In this document: positions 1-10,180 of the stretch, piece after piece
Position numbering within the stretch: position 1 is the first letter of the stretch
Layout: each line of letters begins with the position of its first letter
Source of the DNA: Cercis canadensis
Taxonomy: Eukaryota > Streptophyta > Magnoliopsida > Fabales > Fabaceae
Direction of reading: 5' to 3'
Assembly: GCA_003255065.1 (NCBI GenBank)
Contig: QAOA01003742.1
Coordinates: forward strand, 75,191-139,190
DNA: 64,000 bases
Program-made: the position numbers and the translations under genes
The notes under the pieces: generated by a model
What the model was told of the DNA's origin: nothing
Seen by the model: the letters and a program-made list of their open reading frames with translations, nothing else
Databases searched by the model: none

Positions 1-626
1 CACACTTGTACTATTAATTACCCACAAGCATAAGAGCTCCTCTAAGACAATGAACCAATGCTCTCCCATTCCCTAAGGTAAGGTAACAACATGGTATTTT
101 GTACATAGGCATATAATGAGCTAATATCAAAGATAGGCAAATAGGCTCAATAGGGGTAATCAAAGGGAAATAATACAAGGTTGGCTATTTGGCAAAGTGG
201 CTAAATCAAGAAAGAATGCCTCAATCATGTTCATGTATGCAAATGAAAATGTAACCTCAAAAAGAATCAAACAAGTTCTAGAGTGAACAAATTCCATGAG
301 TAAAATCACACAAGAAGGAAAAGAATGACACATTTGCTAAATCCATTCATAAAAAGCTCAAAATCTCACAAGGCATGCATGTATCTATCAAACTTAATCA
401 CCAATCCAACATCTAAAATCAAGCATGTGAAATTAAAGATGGAAAACAAGTTATTCAATCATGCTATGAATCTTGAAATGTAATTACTTTAAACTTACAA
501 CTTTACAATTTCTACAACATCATTGGAAGGTAATGGAACAAAAAACAGAAAAAATAGCAAGAACAGAAATCTATACAGAAACAGAAACAAAAACATAAAA
601 CAATAAAAAATAGCAAGAACAGAAAC

Positions 627-673
627 AACTAAATTAATCAACTAAATTAATCAACTAAACTAATCAACTAAAC
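627..673. repeat. 13-bp tandem repeat (AACTAAATTAATC)n
   Basis: There are three full copies and a partial fourth of a 13-bp unit, with one T-to-C change in the third copy. It lies in A-rich noncoding sequence of the gypsy-like element. Confidence 0.85.
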
Positions 674-781
674 AAAAAATAATAAAACAACTAAACTATA
701 CAGAAATCTCTCCCTCACACTTAAATTTTATATTGTCCTCAATGTAAAAACTTCAAAAAGTAGCAACAGATGACAATTAAT

Positions 782-859
782 AGCAAGCAGTCACATAAGG
801 ACAAGTAAAGTAAAAAAGAGAGCAAGCAGTCACATAAGGACAAGTAAAGTAAAAAAGAG
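782..859. repeat. 39-bp unit repeated twice in tandem
   Basis: Two exact copies of a 39-bp unit beginning AGCAAGCAGTCACATAAGG lie at 782-820 and 821-859, within the noncoding tail of the gypsy-like element. Confidence 0.9.
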
Positions 860-1145
860 AGAAGAAACATCCTTATCAGGGGAGGTAGATGACATTTTAC
901 AAGTGGACCTCCTCCACTATGTCATCTTTAGCTACCTCACAGAATGACTTGAGACGGTTGAAACATGCATATCCAAGAAATGACCAAACTTTTCACACAC
1001 ATGTGGGGTAAGATAAAGCAAACATCAAGAACAGAAAATTGAAAATAAAATGAACATAAAACAGTAACAAAAAATAGAAACAAAAGCAAAAACAGAAACA
1101 AACTAAAGCAAAACAGAATAGAAAATAGAATACAATTACAGTAAT

Positions 1146-1196
1146 ATAATCAGAAAATGTATTTCCCTGAAGCTCAATGTATCATTTTCTGATTAT
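1146..1196. other. Perfect 14-bp inverted repeat just after the gag stop
   Basis: Arms at 1146-1159 (ATAATCAGAAAATG) and 1183-1196 (CATTTTCTGATTAT) are exact reverse complements with a 23-nt loop. The hairpin lies immediately downstream, on the minus strand, of the stop that closes the gag-tail frame. It could form in the element's RNA; a function is unproven. Confidence 0.6.
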
Positions 1197-1211
1197 GTGC
1201 AGCAAACACGG

Positions 1212-1613
1212 CTAGATACCGGGGTCAAAGATCACTCTCACGAAGTCTTGGATTGCCCTTGTAGAATCATCTTCTAAAGCCACAGAATCAGAATCAGAAC
1301 CAGAACCTAAACCAGAACCAGAATCAGATTCAGATTCACCAGGATTGCCATCGCTTAAGAATGTAGAAATTTCAACACAGATAGCACAGCTCGTATCACC
1401 ATCACAAATAGCATGTGAATGGCACTGGACATAATCTTCTATACCCGCAAAGTCAGGGAATTCAGAACATAGCTCCTCAGACACATCCACTAACTCTGCA
1501 GGATCATCAATGACTACAGCCTCTATGATAGAGTCATCTTCTTCTAAAAATGCTACAATCTCAGAACAAGCAGGGCAAACAGAATCACCACAACTGCAGC
1601 ACATACAGCACAA
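1212..1613 (-). pseudogene. Acidic, Cys-rich gag tail (3' end of the gag frame)
   Basis: This 133-codon frame starts with CCMCCSCGDSVCPACSE and continues with a block (EELCSEFPDFAG ... CAICVEISTFLS) that is a diverged copy of a block in the neighbouring frame (DELCADFPDLVG ... CAVYAEISAFLS). It ends in a Ser/Asp/Glu/Gly-rich tail and a stop. It would be the natural C-terminus of the gag frame at 2970-2020 had a DNA duplication not intervened. The paired cysteines followed by EI-x-x-FL recur three times across the two frames. I do not know a described domain that fits. A zinc-binding role is a guess. Confidence 0.5.
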
Positions 1614-1977
1614 GGTACATCACCATGATAATCAGGACAGGAGTTGCATTGAACAGAGTCATCAACACCAACCAAATCTGGGAAGTCAGCATAGAGCTCA
1701 TCATACCCATCCCCAACTAGATCATCAATCAAATCAGTGTGAAAGACAGAGTGCTCATCCATGGAATGCTGCATAGGCTCAAAACCTTGGACTTGCAATT
1801 GACTTGTTGAGGATGTCAATTGTCCAATCTAGATATCTAAGTTTTGTGTGGCGGCCTCTGTCCTCTGCTGGAACTGCATGATATGAGTTGCCAATTGCAC
1901 CAAGTCCTCAATTGAAGGTTCAGGTTCTGTATATGTTGAACTTGATTGTTGCATAGGCTGCTCGAATGGTTGCCAAT
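1519..1977. repeat. Tandem duplicate of gag tail, copy A
   Basis: Both copies run from GCCTCT(A/G)TGATAGAGTCATC to GCATAGGCTGCTCGAATGG. Copy A lacks about 45 bp present in copy B (around 1608). They lie head to tail with about 46 bp between them. This is a duplication of roughly 0.5 kb inside the element. Confidence 0.85.
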
Positions 1978-2019
1978 AACTAAGTATGAGGAATAACTAT
2001 TGTATAAAAAGTGTGTTCA

Positions 2020-2970
2020 TCAAGCCTCTGTGATAGAGTCATCTTGTTCTAAAAATGCTGCAATTTCAGAACAAGCAGGGCAAGCAGAATCACCACAACT
2101 GCAGCACATAGAATCAAGATTGCTCAAGAAAGCAGATATCTCAGCATATACAGCACAAGGTACATCACCATGACAATCAGGACAGGAGTTACACTGAACA
2201 GAGTCATCAACACCAACCAAATCTGGGAAGTCAGCACAGAGCTCATCATACCCATCCCCAACTAGATCATCAATCAAATCAATGTGAAAGACAGAGTGCT
2301 CATCCATGGCATGCTGCATAGGCTCATCCATGGCATGTGGGGGAATTTTTTCAGAACCTTGGGCCTGCAATTGACTCGTTGAGGATGCCAATTGTCCAAT
2401 CTGGATATCTAAGTTTTGTATGGCGGCCTCTATCCTCTGCTGGAACTGCATGGTATGAGTTGCCAATTGCTTCACCAAGTCCTCAATTGAAGGTTCAGGT
2501 TCTGTGTGTGTTGAACTTGGTTGTTGCATAGGCTGCTCGAATGGTTGCTAATATTGCTGTGGAGGCGCTGCATTGCCATATGTCAGATTGGTATGATCTC
2601 TCCACTCATAGTCATAGATGTTGAAGGATGGATCATATGTAGGCTGTTGGGGTTGGTATGATAAGTTTTCAGAAAAGACATCGGCTGTAGCTACAAAGGG
2701 ATCTTGAAATCCATAAACATCATCTTGAAGTGTAGGGAATGCATTGGTGGGATGAGAGGTGCAAACACATATGCCACAAAATTGGATTGGTTGCATGGCT
2801 GGTTCAGGTGTTTGTTGTCCCACTGCCAATTGTCTCACCAAAGATGTCAATTCATCAAGTCTATGGTTCATCCTCTGTTTGTCAGAAAGTGATACAACAA
2901 CCTCTTTGACTCTTTTAGTAATAGGGGAACCTAGTATGCACCATGAAAAAAAAAAGTGACAGAACAACAA
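2020..2970 (-). pseudogene. gypsy gag C-terminal region with zinc-knuckle-like motif
   Basis: The frame from 2970 down to 2020 is open except for one stop at 2548-2550. The N-terminal part has a zinc-knuckle-like stretch, CGICVCTSHPTNAFP, where the last cysteine of the usual CxxC-H-C pattern appears to be lost. It is followed by the plant gypsy gag signature YDYEWRDHTNLTYGN. After the stop comes SIEDLVKQLATHTMQFQQ and then IQNLDIQIGQLASS, the short coiled-coil-like segment that closes gag in Athila/Tat relatives. The tail is acidic and cysteine-rich. This looks like the nucleic-acid-binding end of a capsid polyprotein. No gag core domain is seen upstream, so even read through it would be a partial Gag. 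Confidence 0.72.
2024..2552. repeat. Tandem duplicate of gag tail, copy B
   Basis: This is the longer partner of the copy at 1519-1977. It carries the full open frame, whereas copy A has scattered substitutions plus the 45-bp deletion, so copy B looks closer to the ancestral sequence. Confidence 0.85.
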
Positions 2971-3420
2971 AACACAAAATCACACAAAAAGTGACAGAAT
3001 TGCACTAAAAGATAAACACACAAAACAAAGACAAAAATATAATAAAATAATTCTAATTAAGGTATCTAAACATTTTTAAAAATTATGAGACCACCACAAC
3101 TTGAAAACTAGATGAAAATGGAAGTCAAAAATCAAATAAAAAATCTTAAAAAATTGAAAAAGTGATCTAAACGATGAAATTTGACCAAAATAGGGTGGGG
3201 CTAACTGCTATGCAGTGAGTTTTGCTTTTCAGGACGTTTTCCTTTAACTGACAAATTCTCAGATCATTCTAGGCTAAAAAATTTGTACTAAATTTTCTGA
3301 AAAATTTGCCTAAAATCACCCGTTTTCACCAAAAATTACCAAGACAAAACAACAAATGGGGGTTTATAAAGGGTTAGCAGTAAAGTACACTCCTAATAAA
3401 ATTGATTAAAACTAGAATAA

Positions 3421-3438
3421 TCCCCGACAACAGCGCCA
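3421..3438 (-). other. Primer-binding site of the gypsy-like element
   Basis: On the minus strand this reads TGGCGCTGTTGTCGGGGA, close to the tRNA-Asp-type primer site (TGGCGCCGTTGCCGGGGA) common in plant Athila/Tat-type gypsy elements. It lies just inside the LTR end, with an 8-nt spacer, and fixes the element's orientation. Confidence 0.85.
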
Positions 3439-3446
3439 AAATTTAA

Positions 3447-4814
3447 TGAACTGCAGAGGCTCCTCAAATTAATTAAAGTTTATAGTCGGTTTACCTAAGC
3501 TACTTGTAGCATAAGGCAACCCTAAGCCGAACCAAATGATTATTCTGAATAGTGAATCATATTAAGAAGTATATAAACAGGGGGTTGTGATTTGTTCATG
3601 TGATTAACAGAAATTAATGGTAAGTGGCAAACCTAAAAGAAAACAACCAATTCAAGTCCAACTGATTCTGATTTTAATCCATCCTTGATTTCCAATGATT
3701 CATTCAATTATTAACCATGTTCTTGGCCTTAGAAAACATCAAGATGCCTCTCAGTTCTCTATGGATGTCCACTGGTTAAGCAACCAGAATTTGGAATTAA
3801 CTAAGACTAAATGAATTAAGCAAACATTCAAATCCAGTTTTACCTAAATCCAGAATCCAGCCAAGGGTAATTAATCTATCGAAAAGCTTAGAAACATTAA
3901 TTAATCATACAATCTTCTTTTATCACATGCAATTAAGCAATGAACACATGAATAATCCAAATCCGAATTTAACAATTCAAACAGAATATTTCAGAGGATT
4001 TAAAGAACTTGATTAACAATTAAATGAATAACAATATCACATAATCTCAGAATCAATAATCATAATAGTTAAAACCTGGATTGATTTGATGAATTAGCCC
4101 TCCATGAACAAGAAAAGCCAAGTTCTTACAAAATATCTAAAGAGAAAACTTAAAGACTAAGGAAACTTCAAAAGTTGTCTAAAATATCCTAAATGTCTAA
4201 TTATGATTTTCGGCTGCCTCCTCTTGAACATATAGACCTCCAAAATTACATGCACACCCAAATTGTTCTTAGGGCACACTTGTTCCCATGGAACTTAGCT
4301 TTCATTGGGTTTTGGTTTGGGCTCATTTGGACTTGTAATAAGGAAGTTAGGCCCATTTAAGTGTCAACAAGTTTCTGGAACCATCAGCTAACTTCGACTA
4401 GCAATAATATCATCTAACTATATAATTTGGTTAACCGGTCTTCATAACAATTGAAGCTATGTCTGCTTTCCAATGGGACCAGTTTCAAGTCCATATGACA
4501 CCTAAATCCTAAGTTATGGCCCAAACACTGCATCTAGGTCAGGATCCTGCGACAGCATGTCTTCTCTGGTTTCCAGGCTGCATATGACCTTCTGGACGTC
4601 CGAATTGGCTTTGGAGCCCTGAATGAAAGTTGTAGATAATTCTCTCAGCTTTCCTAAAAGGTATGACTCAAAATTTTTAGACATCCAGAACTAAAGATAT
4701 GCCTGAAACACAGAGACAGCATATAATGCTCAATATTGCTGAAAAATGCAATTAGGCACAAATGGATCCAAAGTCATCAAACTATTGATAAAAATGGAAT
4801 ACTACTTGATAACA
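3447..4814 (-). repeat. 5' LTR of the gypsy-like element (approximate)
   Basis: The inner edge is set by TGAACT at 3447 next to the primer-binding site, so the minus-strand LTR ends in CA. The outer edge is placed at 4814 because the minus strand there begins TGTTATCAAG. Length would be about 1.37 kb, usual for this group. The partner LTR is outside the window, so I could not confirm either edge or a target duplication. Confidence 0.5.
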
Positions 4815-4928
4815 GGTAAAATTAAAAATCAAGCTTCGATTACATGTCAAGTTATTCAGTTTATTCATGGAAATTATAAATAGAAAATATTTTTAGCTAT
4901 TTTCATATATATACGTTGTTGCAACAGG

Positions 4929-7735
4929 TTTGTTGTTCCTTATAACAAAAATCTCCTTCTGAAGTATGAGGCTCACATCAATGTCGAGTGGTGTAACCAG
5001 TCGAAGGCAATTAAATATCTATTCAAATATATAAACAAGGGGTTCGATCGCATCACGGCGGCTTTCTACGGATCAGATAAAGATAATATGCAGAACCATG
5101 TGGTGGATGAGATCAATATGTATTACGATTGCAGGTTTGTTTCTGCATGTGAGGCAGCGTGGAGGATATTTGCCTTTGACATTCACTACAGAGATCCACC
5201 GGTAGAAAGACTATCATTTCATCTCCCAGATGAACAGTTTGTTGTCTTTCGAGAGAATGATAACCTTGATAATGTGGTGAATAGAACTAATGTCAACTTG
5301 ACTAAATTCCTGGCTTGGTTTGAGGCAAATAAGAAATATCCACATGCTAGACATCTGACGTATGCTGAGTTCCCGAATTACTTTGTCTGGAAACAACAAA
5401 CTAAAGAGTGGTTCCCAAGGAAGAGAGGGTTCTCTATTGGGAGACTATATTACGTTCCACCTGGGTCTGGTGAGTTGTATTACATGAGGCTCCTCTTGAA
5501 CATTCAAAGAGGATGCACAAGCTATGAAGATATTAGGACAATTAATGGGGTGATCCATGCTACATTTAAAGCAGCATGCTATGCAATCGGACTTCTCGAT
5601 GATGATAATGAATTTATAGAAGGTATAAAAGAAGCAAGCGCATGGGGTTCTGGTCATTACTTGAGGGGCCTATTCGTGACACTCCTAAACTCAAACAGCA
5701 TAAGCAAGCCTGATTTGGTGTGGGAAGAGACGTGGAACTTGATGTCTGATGATATCCTCCATAGGCGACGAAGACTATTCAATAATCCTGGTAAAACTTA
5801 CAATATTATGAAATAAATATTGCTAATATAATTAATAATATAATAGATATGGATATCAATTTTTTAATAACTTAATATATTTGGTGAGGTAGCAATGTAT
5901 GCATTATTTCCTGAAATGTAATATTACATGACTAACCGTGTAAATGTAATGACAATATACCTGTATGAATTTCTTACAGGAATGAGTATGACTGACGATG
6001 AGCTTAAAGAGCACACATTAGCAGAGATAGAAAAATTGTTACAGAACTACGGGAAGAGCCTACGTGATTATCCACCTATGCCATTGACAACAAATTTCAA
6101 TAGTTCATCTGGACAGAACAAATTGATCTATGATGAGACTGCCTATGATAGAGATGATCTAGCACAAGAGCATATGGAATTAATCTCAAAACTTACAGCT
6201 GAGCAAAAGACTGTATATGAAAAAATCATGACAGCTGTTTCTTCTGACAATGGTGGTCAATTTTTTCTATATGGTTATGGTGGAACTGGAAAGACATTTG
6301 TTTATAAAACACTGTCTACTGCTCTACGTTCAAAAGGCAATATAGTGCTGACAGTGGCTTCAAGTGGTATAGCATCACTTCTCCTTCCTGGTGGTCGAAC
6401 AGCACATTCCAGATTTTGCATTCCTCTAAATGTCAATGAAGATACATTCTGTAACATAAAACCAGGGACCCCCCTAGCAGAACTACTGGCTGTTGCAAAG
6501 TTAATCATTTGGGATGAGGCCCCTATGACACACAAATATTGTTTCGAGGCATTGGACAGAACTCTTAGAGATATACTAAAGCATACAGGTACAGAAGTCG
6601 CACATATGCCATTTGGGGGTAAGGTTGTGGTACTAGGTGGAGACTTCAGACAAATACTCACAGTCATACCCAATGGTAGTAGACAAGATATTGTTGCTGC
6701 TACCATAAACTCTTCTTACCTGTGGAATCATTTTCAGGTGCTAATTCTTATTTAAAATTTATTATGCATAACATTACCATATTATATCTCTAATACATGT
6801 TTTTATGTATTTCTATATAGGTCTTGAACCTAACAAAAAATATGAGACTGCAAACAGGATATGCAGACCCCAACACAGTAGGACTTAGTCAGTTCTCCAA
6901 TTGGTTATTAAAGGTTGGTGACGGTGAAGAAGGAGATACGAATGATGGTGAAGCTATTATTCAAATACCAGATGACATCTCTCTACGTTGTGGTGATGAT
7001 CCAATTCATGATATAGTGAACTCAACTTATCCTGAATTCATGACAAACATGCAAGATTCGAAATATTGTCAAGAAAGGGCAATCCTCGCCCCTACATTGG
7101 AAGTGGTGAGAAAAATCAATGATTATATGGTTTCCTTATTGCCTGGTGATGAAAAGATATATTTCAGTTCAGATAGTACGTGCAAATCATGGGGAAACGG
7201 ACTAGACGATATCCATACACCTGAATTCTTAAATGGTATCACTCCATCTGGACTTCCAAACCACAAGCTGGTACTGAAGTTAGGGATACCCGTCATGTTA
7301 CTAAGGAACATAGACCAGCGGAATGGATTGTGTAATGGAACGAGACTGATAATCACCCAACTTGGAAGATATGTAATAGAAGGAAAAGTTATTTCTGGAA
7401 GTAATATAGGAGAAAAAGTTTTCATTCCAAGGATGAACCTGACATCTTCTGATAAGAAGCTGCCTTTCAAATTACAGAGAAGACAATTTCCATTACAGGT
7501 TTGCTTTGCCATGACAATAAATAAGAGTCAAGGCCAATCTTTGTCGCATGTTGGGTTATATTTACCAAAACCAGTCTTTAGTCATGGACAACTTTATGTG
7601 GCTTTTTCAAGGGTTCGAACAAGGAGTGGCCTCAAAGTTTTGGCGATCGATGCAAATGGGAGATCCACAAAAAATACCACAAATGTTGTCTTCAAAGAAG
7701 TGTTCCATAAAATCATAAGAAGATGTATGAAATAA
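4929..7735 (+). pseudogene. Helitron Rep/helicase, C-terminal two thirds (Helitron_like_N end plus PIF1 helicase)
   Basis: Three exons, 4929-5790, 5980-6737 and 6821-7735, join in frame through GT-AG introns (5791-5979 and 6738-6820) to give 844 residues with no internal stop. Exon 1 opens after an acceptor with the family motif VVPYN...LLLKYE and includes KAIKYLFKYINKG. Exon 2 has the PIF1-type Walker A motif GYGGTGKT (about 6274-6297), [17 protein letters not shown], the Walker B motif LIIWDEAPM (about 6502-6528) and [15 protein letters not shown]. Exon 3 has LTKNMR, the C-terminal helicase motif FAMTINKSQGQSL, and YVAFSRV. In the family this protein unwinds DNA during rolling-circle transposition. 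The upstream exon or exons with the HUH motif are missing, so this copy cannot be complete as seen. The lack of stops suggests a fairly young insertion. Confidence 0.88.
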
Positions 7736-8106
7736 ATTGAAACATATCATATCTATAAATAAGCATATAAACTTATCATACTAAATTTTACTCATTTTAA
7801 TTATACCAATGTTGTATTTCCAGGATCAGAGCAAGTTTGCATAGATTTAGATGAAGACGCTGACAGCACGAGCCCAAACCGTATACCATAGCTAATTTCA
7901 ATACAGTATTATCACAATTTTTATTATTTTAATGTATTTTTGAAATTTACTATGAATTCATAATTACTACTTCTAATATATTGGATCTATGGATCAACAA
8001 ATGAAATCCACAATATACCAAAAATTAATATCATTCCTGTTTCTATTAATCCATAAAATTTATCACCTATACCGTTGCCTGAGTCCTACTCCCCGACGCC
8101 CAGCGG

Positions 8107-8135
8107 CCCGCGCATCGGCGCGGGAATAGTACTAG
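8107..8135 (+). other. Helitron 3' terminus: hairpin plus CTAG
   Basis: Arms CCCGCGC (8107-8113) and GCGCGGG (8118-8124) form a perfect 7-bp stem with a 4-nt loop, followed 7 nt later by CTAG (8132-8135) and then T. This matches the Helitron end rule: a GC-rich hairpin about 10 nt before CTRR, inserted next to T. Confidence 0.88.
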
Positions 8136-8730
8136 TATTCATAATGACACTAATTTTAAAAGGTGAATTCCACTATAACCCACTTAATAGAGGTAATGGA
8201 GTAGTGCTACCTCCCTTTTGAAGGGAAGAGCATGGTAATCACCATAATACATATATATATATAGAAATACATAAAAGGGCATAAAAGTATCAAAAAGATA
8301 ATGCAAAATATTGATTTTTTTTACGCAATTAAATTTAAATTTTATAAACTATTTTAAAATTTGAGCCGAGTCTTAGTTTACCCAAACTCCTTAATTGAGA
8401 ATGGTGTAGTGCGATCCCAATTAAGTAGGAGAGTAGTTTAGCACTCTCTAGTAAAGCTACTTATGGATACTTAAGTTAAATGGATATAATCTATAAAAGG
8501 TACTCGTGGTTGTTGTCTCGTGAGTGATAAGTTAAAAACTAACTGAAGGATTAAAATGATGCACTAGGTAGAATTAAACTTCCACAGTTCCAGTTGTAAG
8601 TAAAGTGTGGTTTTTTGTCACATGTGGTGTCATTCAGCAGTGGTTATAATCAAGGTAAAATCCTAACCGAAGTGATCATAATCTCAGCAGAACTCTAACC
8701 AACCTGAGGACTAGTTTGTTTTTCTTCTTA
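8136..8730. other. Noncoding stretch between the Helitron and the NLR remnant
   Basis: I see no gene. There is a short AT microsatellite near 8251-8262 and otherwise low-complexity AT-rich sequence. It is probably the original host DNA into which the Helitron inserted. Confidence 0.5.
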
Positions 8731-8734
8731 TTCC

Positions 8735-9480
8735 TGTATCTTCTGATCTGGAGGCGGTGTTTCCACTGCTAATACAAGAAGTAAATCTGCTTAGAGGTGT
8801 GCATAAAGAATTTGCAGACATCAAAGATGAGAGCATGAAAACATTCCTCAACGATGCTGAAAGAATATAAGGGATGCAACTGAAGGAGATGCTAGTGATG
8901 CAATCAAAACTTAGGTCAAGCAGATGAGAGAAACAGCTTTTCACATAGAAGATCTCATTGATGAATATATGATTTATGGTTGGTTAGTGGAGGGAACAAC
9001 AGAGCATGTTGCCATCTCAGTAGAAGGAATGGGGGGACTTAGTAAGACCACACTTGCCAAGATAGTTTTTGATAGTCAAAAAGTGAGAGGCACTTTGATT
9101 GTCACTCTTGAATCACAGTTTCCAGTTATATACTATAGAAGGATTTTATATTGAACCAAACGACTTATAGTCTAATGGTATTGAGGTTATCCTCAAGGCT
9201 TTGTAAGTTTTGGTGTTCAAATTCAAAATCGTAGCTAAAGTACAAAAAAAAAAAAAAAGGATTATATATTGAGGGACATGATAGAGCAATTCACCAAAGG
9301 GACTAGAAAATATCTTCGTCTGGATTTTCACCAAATGGATCAAAAGGCATTGATTGATGAATTGAGGCATTTCATATAACAAAAGAGGTATGTGATCTCA
9401 TGAAATTGTTCAAAAAATGTGAGGGGTTACCTCTACAATGTGCAAATACCTGGTATGGACAACTTGTTGAATTTGAGAGT
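8735..9480 (+). pseudogene. CC-NBS-LRR (NLR, RPM1-like) resistance gene remnant
   Basis: In shifting frames this encodes the Rx-type coiled-coil N-terminus (EVNLLRGVHKEFADIKDE, then RETAFHIEDLIDEYMI), the P-loop region (EGMGGLSKTTLAKIVFD), a DMIEQFTKGTRKY stretch like the region after RNBS-A in RPM1 relatives, and CEGLPL, the GLPL motif. The P-loop glycine before lysine is replaced by serine (GLSKTT, 9026-9052), which should abolish nucleotide binding. There are several frameshifts and stops, a SINE insertion at 9155-9258, and no convincing ARC2 or LRR part after 9480. In the family these are intracellular immune receptors; this one is dead. Confidence 0.82.
9155..9258 (+). mobile_element. 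tRNA-derived SINE inside the NLR remnant
   Basis: The insert has a Pol III box A (TAGTCTAATGG), a box B (GTTCAAATTC) and a 15-A tail. It is flanked by 14-bp direct repeats differing at one base: GGATTTTATATTGA (9141-9154) and GGATTATATATTGA (9259-9272). That is target-primed insertion by a short SINE of about 104 bp, and removing it brings the NLR coding parts together. Confidence 0.85.
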
Positions 9481-10177
9481 GATATGATAAGCATACTTGG
9501 CCAATGCATATGAGAGGATTTGCCTCCAAATAAGAGTTTTTAGCACTCATCTCACTCCACATCAAAGAGTTATGGAACTACTTTTAAGCTGTATCTTGAA
9601 GCCTAAGCTACTTACTCCCTGAGTTGGATATGCGAAATTCAGTAACTTCTACATGGAAAAACCAGACTTTGAAGGCTGTTCTAGTAGCATCTTTGTATCC
9701 AGTGTATGGTGATGGTTTAAGAATAATGTATTTGTGTAAATCAACTGTTACTGGTGAGATGATAGGAGTTTATCAGCCAAGTCATGAAGAGCATAAAAAA
9801 TTTCATGACAAAAATATTGAGAATAATTCTATCCTTTTGCGTGTGGCGGCATATTCAACTTTGGTATTGTAGAGATAATAAACATACCAAATTAATATTT
9901 CCTAAACCAGATTATATATTTACTAGCTTTTTCATTTGGGAGAGTGAAAGAAACACAAACCAAATCAAATTGAAGTCACTAAATAGAATGTCTCATGTTT
10001 ATGCAGCAAAGAAGTTAGTACGATCAAGGGAGTAATATAAATCATAAATGTCATAATACATGCAAATATATCTAAAATTATTGTGCAATTTAGTTCAAAT
10101 TCATTAAATTTCTAGAAGAATGCATCCTTAAAAAATCAATGAAAGCATTTATAGAGTTATGCTTCCATAAAATAGAA
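9481..10177. other. No recognisable gene
   Basis: Short open frames occur (for example 9624-9872) but match nothing I recognise. The stretch may be remnants of the NLR's 3' part or unrelated sequence. Confidence 0.4.
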
Positions 10178-10180
10178 TCA

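Larger units (their letters stand above)
1..4814 (-). mobile_element. Ty3/gypsy-derived element with gag but no visible pol (TR-GAG-like), partial
   Basis: Read on the minus strand, this contains in order an LTR-like block (about 4814-3447), a primer-binding site (3438-3421), a gag-like coding stretch (2970 to about 1212), and a noncoding tail with the GAGGACAAT / TTAAGTGTG signature (about 745-700) that in plant gypsy elements of the Athila/Tat type lies downstream of pol. No protease, reverse transcriptase, RNase H or integrase is visible between gag and that tail. The N-terminal gag core also seems missing, since only about 450 bp separate the PBS from the zinc-knuckle region. The left LTR would lie outside the window. 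This is the architecture of a non-autonomous element moved by proteins supplied in trans. Class is well supported; the outer boundary at 4814 is inferred from a TG/CA choice. Confidence 0.7.
4815..8135 (+). mobile_element. Autonomous-type Helitron, 5' part interrupted or lost
   Basis: The region carries most of a Helitron Rep/helicase gene and, 370 bp after its stop, a typical Helitron 3' end: a GC-rich hairpin and a terminal CTAG. The 5' part, including the HUH nickase motifs and the 5' TC end, is not present. The gypsy-like LTR lies directly to the left, in what should be an intron, so it probably inserted into the Helitron. If so, the Helitron's 5' half would lie beyond the left edge of the window. 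Confidence 0.8.
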
